This document shows, piece after piece, positions 17,056 through 25,786 of a stretch of DNA of 32,501 nt; the stretch's first letter is position 1, and each line of letters opens with the position of its first letter. The translations under genes were made by a program, and so were the position numbers. The notes under the pieces are model-generated. The model was not told the origin of the DNA, searched no databases, and worked only from the letters and a program-made list of their open reading frames with translations. This stretch comes from Marinobacterium sp. (lineage in GTDB: Bacteria; Pseudomonadota; Gammaproteobacteria; Pseudomonadales; Balneatricaceae). Location of the stretch: the NCBI GenBank assembly GCA_018623095.1, contig JAAZVX010000008.1:1-32501 (forward strand), read 5' to 3'.

Positions 17056-18270
17056 GTGGAAACGATTAACAGTGCCGTTGAAACGCTGGTACAAAGTTCC
17101 AATACACTATTCATTTTGATGGGTGCCATCATGGTATTCGCGATGCACGCAGGCTTCGCATTCCTTGAGGTTGGTACCGTTCGTCACAAAAACCAAGTCA
17201 ATGCTCTGGTTAAGATCATGACCGATTTCGGCTTCTCTGCTGTGGTCTACTTCTTTGTCGGTTACTGGATCGCCTATGACGTGACCTTCTTTGCCGATGC
17301 GGCAACGCTAGCGGAAGGTAACGGCTATGAGTTAGTGAAGTTCTTCTTCCTAATGACCTTCGCCGCAGCGATTCCTGCGATTATCTCGGGTGGTGTGGCT
17401 GAGCGTGCTCGTTTCTACCCAATGCTTATCGCTGCTGCACTCTGTGTTGGTCTTGTCTACCCATTCTTTGAAGGCATTATCTGGAACGGTAACTACGGTT
17501 TCCAGGGCTGGCTTGAAGAGACCTTTGGCGCGGGCTTCCACGACTTTGCGGGTTCCGTGGTCGTTCACGGCGTAGGCGGTTGGATCGGTCTAGCGGCCGT
17601 TCTAGTTCTTGGTTCGCGTAAAGGTCGTTACCGTAACGATCGCGTTGTTGCTTTCCCACCATCAAACATTCCATTCCTTGCGCTAGGTGCATGGATCCTC
17701 TGTATTGGTTGGTTTGGCTTCAATGTGATGTCGGCTCAAACACTGGACGGTATCTCTGGCCTTGTGGCCGTTAACAGCTTGATGGCTATGGTCGGTGGCA
17801 TCATCGTAGCGACACTGCTAGGTAAAAACGACCCAGGCTTTATTCATAACGGTCCTCTAGCGGGTCTTGTTGCGATCTGTGCAGGTTCTGACGTGCTTCA
17901 TCCAATCGGCTCACTAGTAGTCGGTGGCGTTGCAGGCGCACTATTTGTTTGGCTATTTACACTGGCTCAAAACAAATGGAAGATTGATGACGTTCTGGGT
18001 GTATGGCCTCTACACGGTCTATGTGGTGCTTGGGGCGGTATCGCAGCAGGTATTTTCGGTAGCGAAGCGTTAGGTGGTTTAGGTGGCGTGAGCCTGGGTG
18101 CGCAGGTTGTCGGTACACTGGCAGGTATTGCGGTCGCTTTGATCGGTGGTTTCCTGGTCTACGGTATCGTCAATGCGATCGCGGGCATTCGTCTGGGTGA
18201 AGAGGAAGAGTTCCGTGGTGCGGATCTAAGTATTCACCGCATCGAAGCAACATCGGATGATCGTAACTAA
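17056..18270 (+). CDS. amt: Ammonium transporter (Amt family)
   Basis: 11-TM-like 404-aa ORF with GVAERARFYP, FAGSVVVHGVGGWIGLAAVLVLG, ICAGSDVLHP, WPLHGLCGAWGGIAAGIFG. GTG start with strong SD gaggag. Confidence 0.95.
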   Translation: METINSAVETLVQSSNTLFILMGAIMVFAMHAGFAFLEVGTVRHKNQVNALVKIMTDFGFSAVVYFFVGYWIAYDVTFFADAATLAEGNGYELVKFFFLMTFAAAIPAIISGGVAERARFYPMLIAAALCVGLVYPFFEGIIWNGNYGFQGWLEETFGAGFHDFAGSVVVHGVGGWIGLAAVLVLGSRKGRYRNDRVVAFPPSNIPFLALGAWILCIGWFGFNVMSAQTLDGISGLVAVNSLMAMVGGIIVATLLGKNDPGFIHNGPLAGLVAICAGSDVLHPIGSLVVGGVAGALFVWLFTLAQNKWKIDDVLGVWPLHGLCGAWGGIAAGIFGSEALGGLGGVSLGAQVVGTLAGIAVALIGGFLVYGIVNAIAGIRLGEEEEFRGADLSIHRIEATSDDRN

Positions 18271-18302
18271 GCGACATATCCTCCTGCGATAATAGCAGAC
18301 AT

Positions 18303-18334
18303 AAAAAAGCCGAGTTAATTAACTCGGCTTTTTT
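18303..18334. terminator. Bidirectional terminator between amt and slyD
   Basis: Perfect palindrome aaaaaagccgagttaattaactcggctttttt. Confidence 0.92.
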
Positions 18335-18354
18335 GTATCTGAATCGATGATCGA

Positions 18355-18837
18355 TTAGTGTTGATGGCCGCCTGGTCCATGAACGTGACCGTGTTCAACT
18401 TCTTCTGAAGTGGCTTCACGTACTTCAACGACTTCAACGTCAAAGTTTAGTGTCTCACCAGCAAGTTGGTGGTTACCATCTAGAGTGATCTGGTCTCCTT
18501 CAACCTTTACGACGGTCACTGGTTGCTCACCCCAAGGAGTTTGAGCCATGAACTGCATGCCAACTTCGATATCATCAACGCCTTGGAAAGCACTACGATC
18601 AACTTCTTGGATCAACTCATCACGAATCTCGCCGTAACCTTCAGCTGGTTCAACCGTCACTTGAAGTGCGTCACCAACTGTTTTACCAGTTAGTGCATTT
18701 TCAAGACCAGGAATGATGTTTTGAGCGCCTTGTAGGTAGACAAGAGGATCCTGTCCTACAGAGCTATCGATAGTCTCACCTAGAGCATTGGTGAGCGTGT
18801 AGTGAATAGAGACAACAGTTTTGTCGGCGATTTGCAT
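18355..18837 (-). CDS. slyD: FKBP-type peptidyl-prolyl isomerase, SlyD-like
   Basis: VVSIHYTLTNALGETIDSS, NIIPGLENALTGKTVGD, insert-in-flap region and His-rich tail HGHVHGPGGHQH. Confidence 0.92.
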   Translation of the reverse strand: MQIADKTVVSIHYTLTNALGETIDSSVGQDPLVYLQGAQNIIPGLENALTGKTVGDALQVTVEPAEGYGEIRDELIQEVDRSAFQGVDDIEVGMQFMAQTPWGEQPVTVVKVEGDQITLDGNHQLAGETLNFDVEVVEVREATSEEVEHGHVHGPGGHQH

Positions 18838-19039
18838 CTTTCTCTCCTTGTGTTGGAGATGCAGACGTTCATTGACTCGCAGTGCTCCGTGAATTTAGCC
18901 GCCTATCCTAACAAACAACAACGCTAGGTTGTAGAGTAAATTGTCGCTGACTAAGGTCAGCTCGTTACCCGCGTTTTGAATCATCCAAAACTACTCAATA
19001 ACCGTACTTTGTTGTATTGAAAAAACATCGAGGCGCAAA

Positions 19040-19603
19040 ATGAAGTTTATGAAGATATTAACCCTACTGGCGGCCGTTTTTGGTTTTAAAACGGCCTCGG
19101 CTGACAGTTGCACTAATGTGTTGAACCATACGGTTCGTGAGCTTGCTGGTGAAAAAGAGATCAATCTTTGCGAAGAGTACAAAGATAAAGTGGTGTTGAT
19201 CGTAAACACAGCCAGTAAATGCGGATTTACCGGGCAGTACGAAGGCCTTGAAGCGATGCATGCCAAATATAAAGACCAAGGTTTTGCGGTATTGGGTTTC
19301 CCTAGCGGGGATTTTGCTAATCAGGAGTACCGTGAAGAGGGGCAAATCAGAGAGTTTTGTCGTTTGACCTATGGCGTCAAGTTTCCGATGTTCGAAAAGT
19401 CCGTGGTTCGAGGGGATCAGGCGAGCCCTCTTTGGGCTGATTTGATTGCCGTAACGGGCACGGCACCTAAATGGAATTTCTATAAGTATTTGATTGGGCG
19501 CGATGGTAAAGTCATTGATGTCTACTCAAGTGTTACCTCACCCGAAAACAAAGGCTTTATTAAGACCGTTGAAAAAGCGATAGCGGTAGAGCCAAATTCA
19601 TAG
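19040..19603 (+). CDS. Glutathione peroxidase family protein with N-terminal signal sequence
   Basis: KILTLLAAVFGFKTASA signal-like N-terminus; VNTASKCGFTGQYEGLE; KWNFYKYLI. Confidence 0.9.
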   Translation: MKFMKILTLLAAVFGFKTASADSCTNVLNHTVRELAGEKEINLCEEYKDKVVLIVNTASKCGFTGQYEGLEAMHAKYKDQGFAVLGFPSGDFANQEYREEGQIREFCRLTYGVKFPMFEKSVVRGDQASPLWADLIAVTGTAPKWNFYKYLIGRDGKVIDVYSSVTSPENKGFIKTVEKAIAVEPNS

Positions 19604-19610
19604 GAACGAT

Positions 19611-20600
19611 ATGCCAAGGATTGCCATTATCGGTGCCGGTATCGCCGGCGCCACTCTTGCCCATAGACTGACAGCATCTGGTTTTACTGTTGATCTGTTT
19701 GAAAAATCACGGGGCACCGGTGGACGTTTAGCCTCTACACGTTTGGGTCAATTCTCTGCTGATTTGGGAGCACCCTATCTTGATGGCTGCTCCAGTGAAT
19801 TTGAACGGTTTTTAAACGGCTTCATTGAGATGGGCGTAGTTGAGACTTGGAGTACAACGGGTTCGGATTTTAGCCTGACACAACACCACCCAATTGATTA
19901 CAAAGTTGGCGTGGGTCGTAACAGTCTGTTTACTCGTGAACTATTAAAAGGCGCTACTCTTCACACTGAAACCCGCATCGGTGTGGTTTGGAGTGATAAG
20001 CAGGGTGTACTGATCAGAGACGACCAAGGTGAATTGATCGACTATTTTGATGCAGTGGTTGTCGCTGCACCCGCCCCTCAGGCAGTTCCGCTTCTGGAAA
20101 CCTCACCACGCTTTGCTCATCGAGCCGAGCAAGCCGCTACCTCTGCTAATTGGGTTGCCCTGTTTCAGCTAGATCAACGCCCATCACGATTAGAGGGCGT
20201 CTCTGTCATTGACGGCGAGCACCCAGACTTCTATCGCATCATTGTAGAGAGCGATAAACCGGGTCGCGATGGGGTGCTCATTCGGGTAGAGATGCGCGAA
20301 TATTGGAGTGAATCCCACATTGATGATGATCGAGAGCTGTTGTTACAAACCATTCAAGAGATGCTCTCCGATTGGCTCGGTGAATCACTTGATCCAACGG
20401 CATCCAAAATTCATCGTTGGTTATATAGTCGAACGCTACAGAGCGCTCAATTAACTGAGCCTCTATGGGATGCTGAACTTTCGATTGGCGCTTGCGGTGA
20501 TTGGATAAATGAGCCTGGTTTGGAGGGTGCTTGGAAAAGTGCCAATGAATTGGCCGATGTCATAATTGACTCTTTTAACGCAGCCGGTACTCTGGCGTGA
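19611..20600 (+). CDS. FAD/NAD(P)-dependent oxidoreductase, renalase-like
   Basis: MPRIAIIGAGIAGATLAHRLTASGFTVDLFEKSRGTGGRLAS Rossmann motif; C-terminal GACGDWINEPGLEGAWKSANELAD. Confidence 0.87.
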   Translation: MPRIAIIGAGIAGATLAHRLTASGFTVDLFEKSRGTGGRLASTRLGQFSADLGAPYLDGCSSEFERFLNGFIEMGVVETWSTTGSDFSLTQHHPIDYKVGVGRNSLFTRELLKGATLHTETRIGVVWSDKQGVLIRDDQGELIDYFDAVVVAAPAPQAVPLLETSPRFAHRAEQAATSANWVALFQLDQRPSRLEGVSVIDGEHPDFYRIIVESDKPGRDGVLIRVEMREYWSESHIDDDRELLLQTIQEMLSDWLGESLDPTASKIHRWLYSRTLQSAQLTEPLWDAELSIGACGDWINEPGLEGAWKSANELADVIIDSFNAAGTLA

Positions 20601-20627
20601 CACTAGCGTTATTAAAGATGGCACAAC

Positions 20628-21314
20628 TTGATGGAGTTCGAATATACCGTAGAGCGATCCCGTAGACGTCGAACGCTATCGATTCAAATTGATATGGGCA
20701 GAGTGGTTGTAAGAGTACCGTACCTCGTCAATGATGCTGATATCCACCAATGGGTGTTGAGTAAACAAGAGTGGGTCACTCCCAGGCTAGCTAAACAGCA
20801 ACAAGCACTGTTAAATCACAGCGTTGATCTCCAGTCAGACAGACTGGCTATCAACGGGTTTGATTACCAACTCGAACAGGTCTCTCATTTAGCGCCTCAG
20901 GATCCTAATGTCTGCCACAGTCGCCGCATCATTAGAGTGAAAGTGAATGCACGCTCAACGGAACAGTCCATTAAGCGTCAACTGCAATCTTCGCTTAAGA
21001 GTGCTGCCCAAGAGCAGTTCATTCCACGAACTCGGCAGTTAGCGAGTTCTACTGCCCTAACACCTTCATCCATCAAGATTGGTAGCTACACGAGCAAGTG
21101 GGGCCAATGTTCCAGCCGAGGTGAGATCACACTTAATTGGCGTTTGATACACCTTTCAAGCACGCTGCAAGATTATGTGATCATCCATGAGCTGTGCCAT
21201 TTGCGAGAGATGAACCACGGCCCCCGATTTTGGGCCCTCGTTAGCCGCCATTATCCTGACTACCAACTGGCCAAACAGGAGATAAAAGATCGTGCTGCCT
21301 ACTTAAAGTGGTAG
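20628..21314 (+). CDS. YgjP-like metallopeptidase (DUF45 / M48-like)
   Basis: SYTSKWGQCSSRGEITLNWRLIHL and HELCHLREMNHGPRFWALV zinc-binding motif. Confidence 0.9.
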   Translation: MMEFEYTVERSRRRRTLSIQIDMGRVVVRVPYLVNDADIHQWVLSKQEWVTPRLAKQQQALLNHSVDLQSDRLAINGFDYQLEQVSHLAPQDPNVCHSRRIIRVKVNARSTEQSIKRQLQSSLKSAAQEQFIPRTRQLASSTALTPSSIKIGSYTSKWGQCSSRGEITLNWRLIHLSSTLQDYVIIHELCHLREMNHGPRFWALVSRHYPDYQLAKQEIKDRAAYLKW

Positions 21315-21358
21315 GAGTAAGTTGTTAGACTGACATTAATGTTTCTAAGAGGTGTAGA

Positions 21359-21562
21359 GTGAAATCGTTTCTATTTTCGACTGATGATGATCGTGGTGGT
21401 GTGATTTTGTGTGACATAGACACCCTAGAAGAGGTTGTGCCATATCTACAAGCAAGATTCAAAGGAGTGAACCGAGTCGAACAGGGACGCCGTGCTTGGA
21501 CCCTAGAAAATGGGATCGCAGATTTTACGCCGCGTCCAATTACAGATGAAGATCTGGTTTAA
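21359..21562 (+). CDS. Small hypothetical protein (67 aa)
   Basis: GTG start with upstream aagaggtg SD-like sequence; MKSFLFSTDDDRGGVILCDIDTLEEVVPYLQ... Confidence 0.65.
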   Translation: MKSFLFSTDDDRGGVILCDIDTLEEVVPYLQARFKGVNRVEQGRRAWTLENGIADFTPRPITDEDLV

Positions 21563-21693
21563 CGACGACGCTTGCTTTCGTTACGCTCTTCAATACGAAT
21601 CGGCTGCAGAGCAGGCTTTTTCGACTGGGCATTTGTGCTCAAGATGTATAGTGCAGCAGCTGCACACAGGGTACCAAGAATAACCATTTCCAT
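21559..21693 (-). CDS. 44-aa single-TM small membrane protein (not in the ORF track)
   Basis: Manual translation: MEMVILGTLCAAAALYILSTNAQSKKPALQPIRIEERNESKRRR*; upstream agagag SD-like sequence; stop overlaps the stop of 21359..21562. Confidence 0.65.
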   Translation of the reverse strand: MEMVILGTLCAAAALYILSTNAQSKKPALQPIRIEERNESKRRR

Positions 21694-21718
21694 ACTCAAT
21701 TCTCTCTGTCCTAGTTAA

Positions 21719-22294
21719 TTAGAACCACTCATCCTGTCTTTTCTTACGACGAGGAAGGTGGGGAAGGATCAATCCAACGATTAAGCCGGCTAACGCAATC
21801 AAGCCACCATGGGTTAGCCAGCGCATCAAATTTGACTGATCCATATTAGCCACTTGAAACTCAAGCTCTCTTATACGTTTATCTTTGATGACAAGTTCTG
21901 TGGTCGAGTCAGTCGCTTCATCACGATAGCTTGCTAACTCAACCTCAAGCTGAGCGATCTGATTGTTTCGCTTTGCTAAATCGTCACTGAGCGAGGCTAC
22001 CTGCTGTTTTAAGCTCGGTAATTCGGTTTGCAGGGTAATCAGCTTGCTCTGCCCCTCCGCTAAATAGCGAGTCAGAACATAACCCTCTTTGCCATCAGCC
22101 AGTTTGATCTTGGAGTAGTCTTTGCCGCGCTCTAATAGTGTCACGGAGTCGCCACTGCGCACTCTAGAGACTATGCGGTATTCATAAGAGGGGCCGCTGT
22201 GCATGAAGAGCTGGACGTCATCAGCGATATGGTAATCGGCTGCATAGAGTTGGCTTGAAGCGATAAGAAATAAAAGAGAAAAAACTGAACGCAT
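21719..22294 (-). CDS. TIGR04211-type SH3 domain-containing protein (YgiM-like)
   Basis: Signal peptide, SH3b region (YHIADDVQLFMHSGPSYEYRIVSRVRSGDSVTLLERG), coiled coil and C-terminal TM WLTHGGLIALAGLIVGLILP. Confidence 0.9.
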   Translation of the reverse strand: MRSVFSLLFLIASSQLYAADYHIADDVQLFMHSGPSYEYRIVSRVRSGDSVTLLERGKDYSKIKLADGKEGYVLTRYLAEGQSKLITLQTELPSLKQQVASLSDDLAKRNNQIAQLEVELASYRDEATDSTTELVIKDKRIRELEFQVANMDQSNLMRWLTHGGLIALAGLIVGLILPHLPRRKKRQDEWF

Positions 22295-22398
22295 AGATGG
22301 GAAACTGTTTGACCTAAGTTATAGTGTATATATGGGGTTGAATATATCAGTATCAACCTTACCCTCAGCTTAAATATAGCTTTTTTGGATGTGTAACA

Positions 22399-23211
22399 AT
22401 GCCTGATTTGCAAACGCTAACCGATTCCTACCTTGTCCCATGGTCCATCAACATTGCCACAGCACTCGCCATTTTTGTGGTGGGGCGTTGGCTAGTTAAA
22501 TTTGTGACTCGACTGCTTGAAAGGGGACTACACAGAACCTCAATGGACAACATGCTGGTCAACTTTGTCCGTTCCGTGATCAGTATTCTGTTAACTCTTC
22601 TGGTCGTTGTCGCGGCATTGGGTCAACTGGGCGTGGATACGACTTCTCTTATCGCGCTGGTCGGTGCAGCAGGTTTGGCTATAGGCCTAGCGTTGCAGGA
22701 CTCTTTGAAGAACTTTGCTGCGGGGGTCTTGCTGATATTCTTTCGTCCGTTTAAAGAGGGTGACTTTGTTGAAGTAGCAGGCATATCTGGTGTTGCTGAA
22801 GAGATAACCATTTTTAACACCGTGATGCGTACCGGTGATAATCGCGAGGTTATTGTCCCTAATGGATCGATCTATTCAGGAATCATTACCAACTACAATC
22901 GTCGGCCGACTCGCCGTATCGATATGATTTTTGGTATCGGTTATGACGATGATCTGAGAAGAGCTAAGCAGATTCTTAACGAAGTAGTGACAGCGGATGA
23001 TCGAGTTTTGCAGGACCCAGCCCCAACCATCGCAGTGTCAGAACTGGCCGAAAGTAGTGTCAACTTCATTGTGCGTCCTTGGGTTAAAACGGAAGAGTAC
23101 TGGAATGTTCGCTGGGCGCTGACTGAAGAGGTTAAAGTGCGCTTCGATGCTGAAGGTATATCAATCCCATTCCCACAAATGGATGTTCATTTTAAAAAAG
23201 AGGAGGCCTGA
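22399..23211 (+). CDS. mscS: Small-conductance mechanosensitive channel (MscS family)
   Basis: LVGAAGLAIGLALQDSLKNFAAGVLLIFFRPFKEGDFVEVAGISGVAEEI pore/TM3 and beta-domain motifs. Confidence 0.95.
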   Translation: MPDLQTLTDSYLVPWSINIATALAIFVVGRWLVKFVTRLLERGLHRTSMDNMLVNFVRSVISILLTLLVVVAALGQLGVDTTSLIALVGAAGLAIGLALQDSLKNFAAGVLLIFFRPFKEGDFVEVAGISGVAEEITIFNTVMRTGDNREVIVPNGSIYSGIITNYNRRPTRRIDMIFGIGYDDDLRRAKQILNEVVTADDRVLQDPAPTIAVSELAESSVNFIVRPWVKTEEYWNVRWALTEEVKVRFDAEGISIPFPQMDVHFKKEEA

Positions 23212-23220
23212 GCCTCCTCT
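23193..23220 (-). terminator. Terminator of the minus-strand SSF gene, embedded in the 3' end of mscS
   Basis: Minus strand agaggaggc-tcag-gcctcctct-tttttaaaa; 9-bp perfect stem followed by T-tract. Confidence 0.8.
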
Positions 23221-23240
23221 AATTCTTTGGCTTGCATGGG

Positions 23241-25400
23241 CTAACTGTCATCGGTTAAATGCCCTAAACGAGCTTTAAGTGTCTGGTTCTCGTGGGTAAG
23301 CTTCTGTATCTCTAAACGGTGCCCATGTATCACTTCGTACTGTCGATCGACTTTATCCTCTAATATTTTATTCGCATTTTTTAGCTTGGCTAACTCGTTG
23401 CTGAGCTGTTCGTTGTTGTCCTGAAGCGACTCAAACAGTGGATTGTGTTCGGCTTCTGAACTGCTCAGTTTTAATTCGCTTGCGATGTGCGAAAAGAGTG
23501 CTTTAAGATCAGCCGACTCTCTGTCTGAATAGCGAATAGACTCTTCAATTGCAGAGTGTGCGCCCGCAGCACCGATAGAGCCCGCCAGACGTTGCTCGAG
23601 CAGGCGGTGAAACTCCATTAACTCTACAATGGTGAAATGAGTACGAGCCCCCAACTGCAGATCCGTTAGAATACTGCCCAGTACTTGATCCGCAGCATCG
23701 GTACTTAAAAAGCGATTAAGAAGGAGTTCGGCCTCTTGGGTTTTGGGTTCTCTCTCAATGTACGCTTCAAGGCCCGTAGGGCGGGCATTGCGGTATCGAT
23801 CCGTTAATACTTCATTGGTCGCGTTAAATAGCTCGTCTGTCTGGGCTCTCTCAACTTTGCGAGGTTTGTAAAGCGTGCTGCCAACAACATACAGAGTAAT
23901 GTTGAAAACGAGTGACCAGAATACGCCGTGAGCTAGTGGCGGTAAGAACTCGAATCCAAACAGTGCATTAGGGCGAAGCCATTGATGGCCAAAAAGGCCT
24001 TCAGACATAACGCTGTCATCGATCCACCCTTCACCGACCATCGGAGGCAGCACCAGTGTGAAGCCCCACAGTATAAAGCCGGACAGTAGCCCCAGAGCCG
24101 CACCTAAGCTATTGCCGTTGCGCCAAAATAGACCGATTAACCCCGCTGGCGCTAATTGAAGTACCGCGGCGAAAGATATCAAACCCAGTGCAACCAGCAG
24201 GTAAGGCGTATCAAGTTGATTAGCAAACAGGTGGGCAATGAGTGCAATGCCTAGAATGAGTATCCAGCGAAGATGAAGTATTGAAGCGCCCAAGTTGAGA
24301 TCAGGCTTAAATCGACGCCATACAGGTATCACCAAGTGGTTTGATGTCATGGTTGCTAGAGTAATGAGCGTAACGATCACCATTCCCGTCGCGGCGGCAA
24401 AGCCACCTAAGTAAGCCACCAGTGCCATCAATTCACTGTTGGCAAACTTGGGTATCAGTAGAACGAACTGATCGCCTGAGCTTTTTGGAAGCCCGAGCAA
24501 CAGGCCTGCCAGTGCAATAGGAATGACAAACAGGTTGATGGCCAGAGTGTAGATTGGGAATAGCGTCAGAGCGCTCTTGATGTGTGCGGTGCCAGGGTTT
24601 TCAACCACTGTGACATGAAACTGTCTTGGCAACATTAAAATGGCTGCAGCGCCTAGTATGATTAAGGCAATCCAAGTAAAGATGCTCTCAGCTCCACCGA
24701 AGCTGTAAACCGACGTTAAGTTGGCCTGTTCAGCCTGTTGAATCAGATCACCAAAGCCGTCAAACAGACCAAAGGTGACAAACAGGCCTAAGGCAATAAA
24801 GGCGAACAGCTTGACCAGACACTCGGCCGCTAACACAGCAATGATGCCCTGATGACGCTCGGTGGGATCGATCTTACGAGCACCAAAAATAATCGTGATG
24901 ACTGCAAGTGTCAGAGTGATGATGACGGCCGACCAACTCCCTTGGGCGGCCGAATCGTTAGTTAGAACCGCAAATGCACTGTTGATCGCACGAAGCTGAA
25001 GAACGATGTAAGGCAGTAACCCCAAAATAGCAATGATCGTTACTAATGCCGCAATCCGCTGAGATCGTCTGTAACGTGTTGATATCAAATCGGCAATGGA
25101 GGTTAAACGGAAACTCTCTTTGGCCAGAACCATCTTTTTGATCGCCTTGGCACCAAACAGAAGACCGAGAATCGCGCCGATGTAGATGGCAAAGAACTGG
25201 AGGCCATTTTCCAACGCGAAACCGACACTGCCATAAAAAGTCCAAGAGGTGAAAAAGACAGCCAAGGAGAGAGCATAAATAGGCCCTTGAAAGCCAAGCC
25301 CTGACTGTTTCCTTACCTTGCGCTCAACAACAATAGCCAAGGCGAATAGAAGTGCCATATAGAGCAGTGCAATAGCTGTGAGGCTGGCAGTAGAAAACAC
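23241..25400 (-). CDS. SSF/SLC5-type transporter fused to a STAC-like domain and C-terminal coiled coil; no histidine kinase domain
   Basis: 719 aa; multi-TM SSF N-terminus (AVFFTSWTFYGSVGFALENG, SIADLISTRY), then FTIVELMEFHRLLEQRLAGSIGAAGAHSAIEESI (STAC-like), then heptad-rich tail ending in a stop. GTG start. Confidence 0.85.
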   Translation of the reverse strand: MFSTASLTAIALLYMALLFALAIVVERKVRKQSGLGFQGPIYALSLAVFFTSWTFYGSVGFALENGLQFFAIYIGAILGLLFGAKAIKKMVLAKESFRLTSIADLISTRYRRSQRIAALVTIIAILGLLPYIVLQLRAINSAFAVLTNDSAAQGSWSAVIITLTLAVITIIFGARKIDPTERHQGIIAVLAAECLVKLFAFIALGLFVTFGLFDGFGDLIQQAEQANLTSVYSFGGAESIFTWIALIILGAAAILMLPRQFHVTVVENPGTAHIKSALTLFPIYTLAINLFVIPIALAGLLLGLPKSSGDQFVLLIPKFANSELMALVAYLGGFAAATGMVIVTLITLATMTSNHLVIPVWRRFKPDLNLGASILHLRWILILGIALIAHLFANQLDTPYLLVALGLISFAAVLQLAPAGLIGLFWRNGNSLGAALGLLSGFILWGFTLVLPPMVGEGWIDDSVMSEGLFGHQWLRPNALFGFEFLPPLAHGVFWSLVFNITLYVVGSTLYKPRKVERAQTDELFNATNEVLTDRYRNARPTGLEAYIEREPKTQEAELLLNRFLSTDAADQVLGSILTDLQLGARTHFTIVELMEFHRLLEQRLAGSIGAAGAHSAIEESIRYSDRESADLKALFSHIASELKLSSSEAEHNPLFESLQDNNEQLSNELAKLKNANKILEDKVDRQYEVIHGHRLEIQKLTHENQTLKARLGHLTDDS

Positions 25401-25402
25401 GA

Positions 25403-25750
25403 TCAGTGCTCCTTCTTCTCTGGGTTCGAACAGCCGCAGCTTTGCTCGGCAATTTCTTGTTGATAACTGGTCTCAAGTTCACTGCCTGGCACGGGATCTA
25501 TTCCTCCCTCTGAGCCCGGATGACAGCGTCCGATGCGTTTTAAGCCGAGCAGTGAGCCTTTAACGGGACCGTGAAGCTGAATTGCTTCGATCATATAGCT
25601 AGAGCAGGTTGGGTAGAATCGACAGCGCGGTCCCAGAATAGGACTGATGAACAGTTGATAAAACCGAACAATTAGAACGAGAAGTTGTTCAAAAAAATGT
25701 TTAACCACACCGGACTCCTTATTGACGCAATGGTAGTCCTTTAGCGCCAA
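25403..25750 (-). CDS. yidD: Membrane protein insertion efficiency factor YidD
   Basis: [59 protein letters not shown]. The true start is probably an internal GTG/ATG nearer ...VVKHFFEQ. Confidence 0.93.
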   Translation of the reverse strand: MALKDYHCVNKESGVVKHFFEQLLVLIVRFYQLFISPILGPRCRFYPTCSSYMIEAIQLHGPVKGSLLGLKRIGRCHPGSEGGIDPVPGSELETSYQQEIAEQSCGCSNPEKKEH

Positions 25751-25786
25751 TAAACCAATCCGGTGGGGTCTCAGAAATGGACAGAG

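Noticed and set aside
18355-18400. His-rich SlyD tail as a novel metal-binding system
   Set aside because: A His-rich C-terminus is a normal property of SlyD proteins.
24958-25245. 95-aa minus-strand ORF within the SSF gene
   Set aside because: Alternate frame inside a well-supported long CDS with no RBS or recognisable domain.
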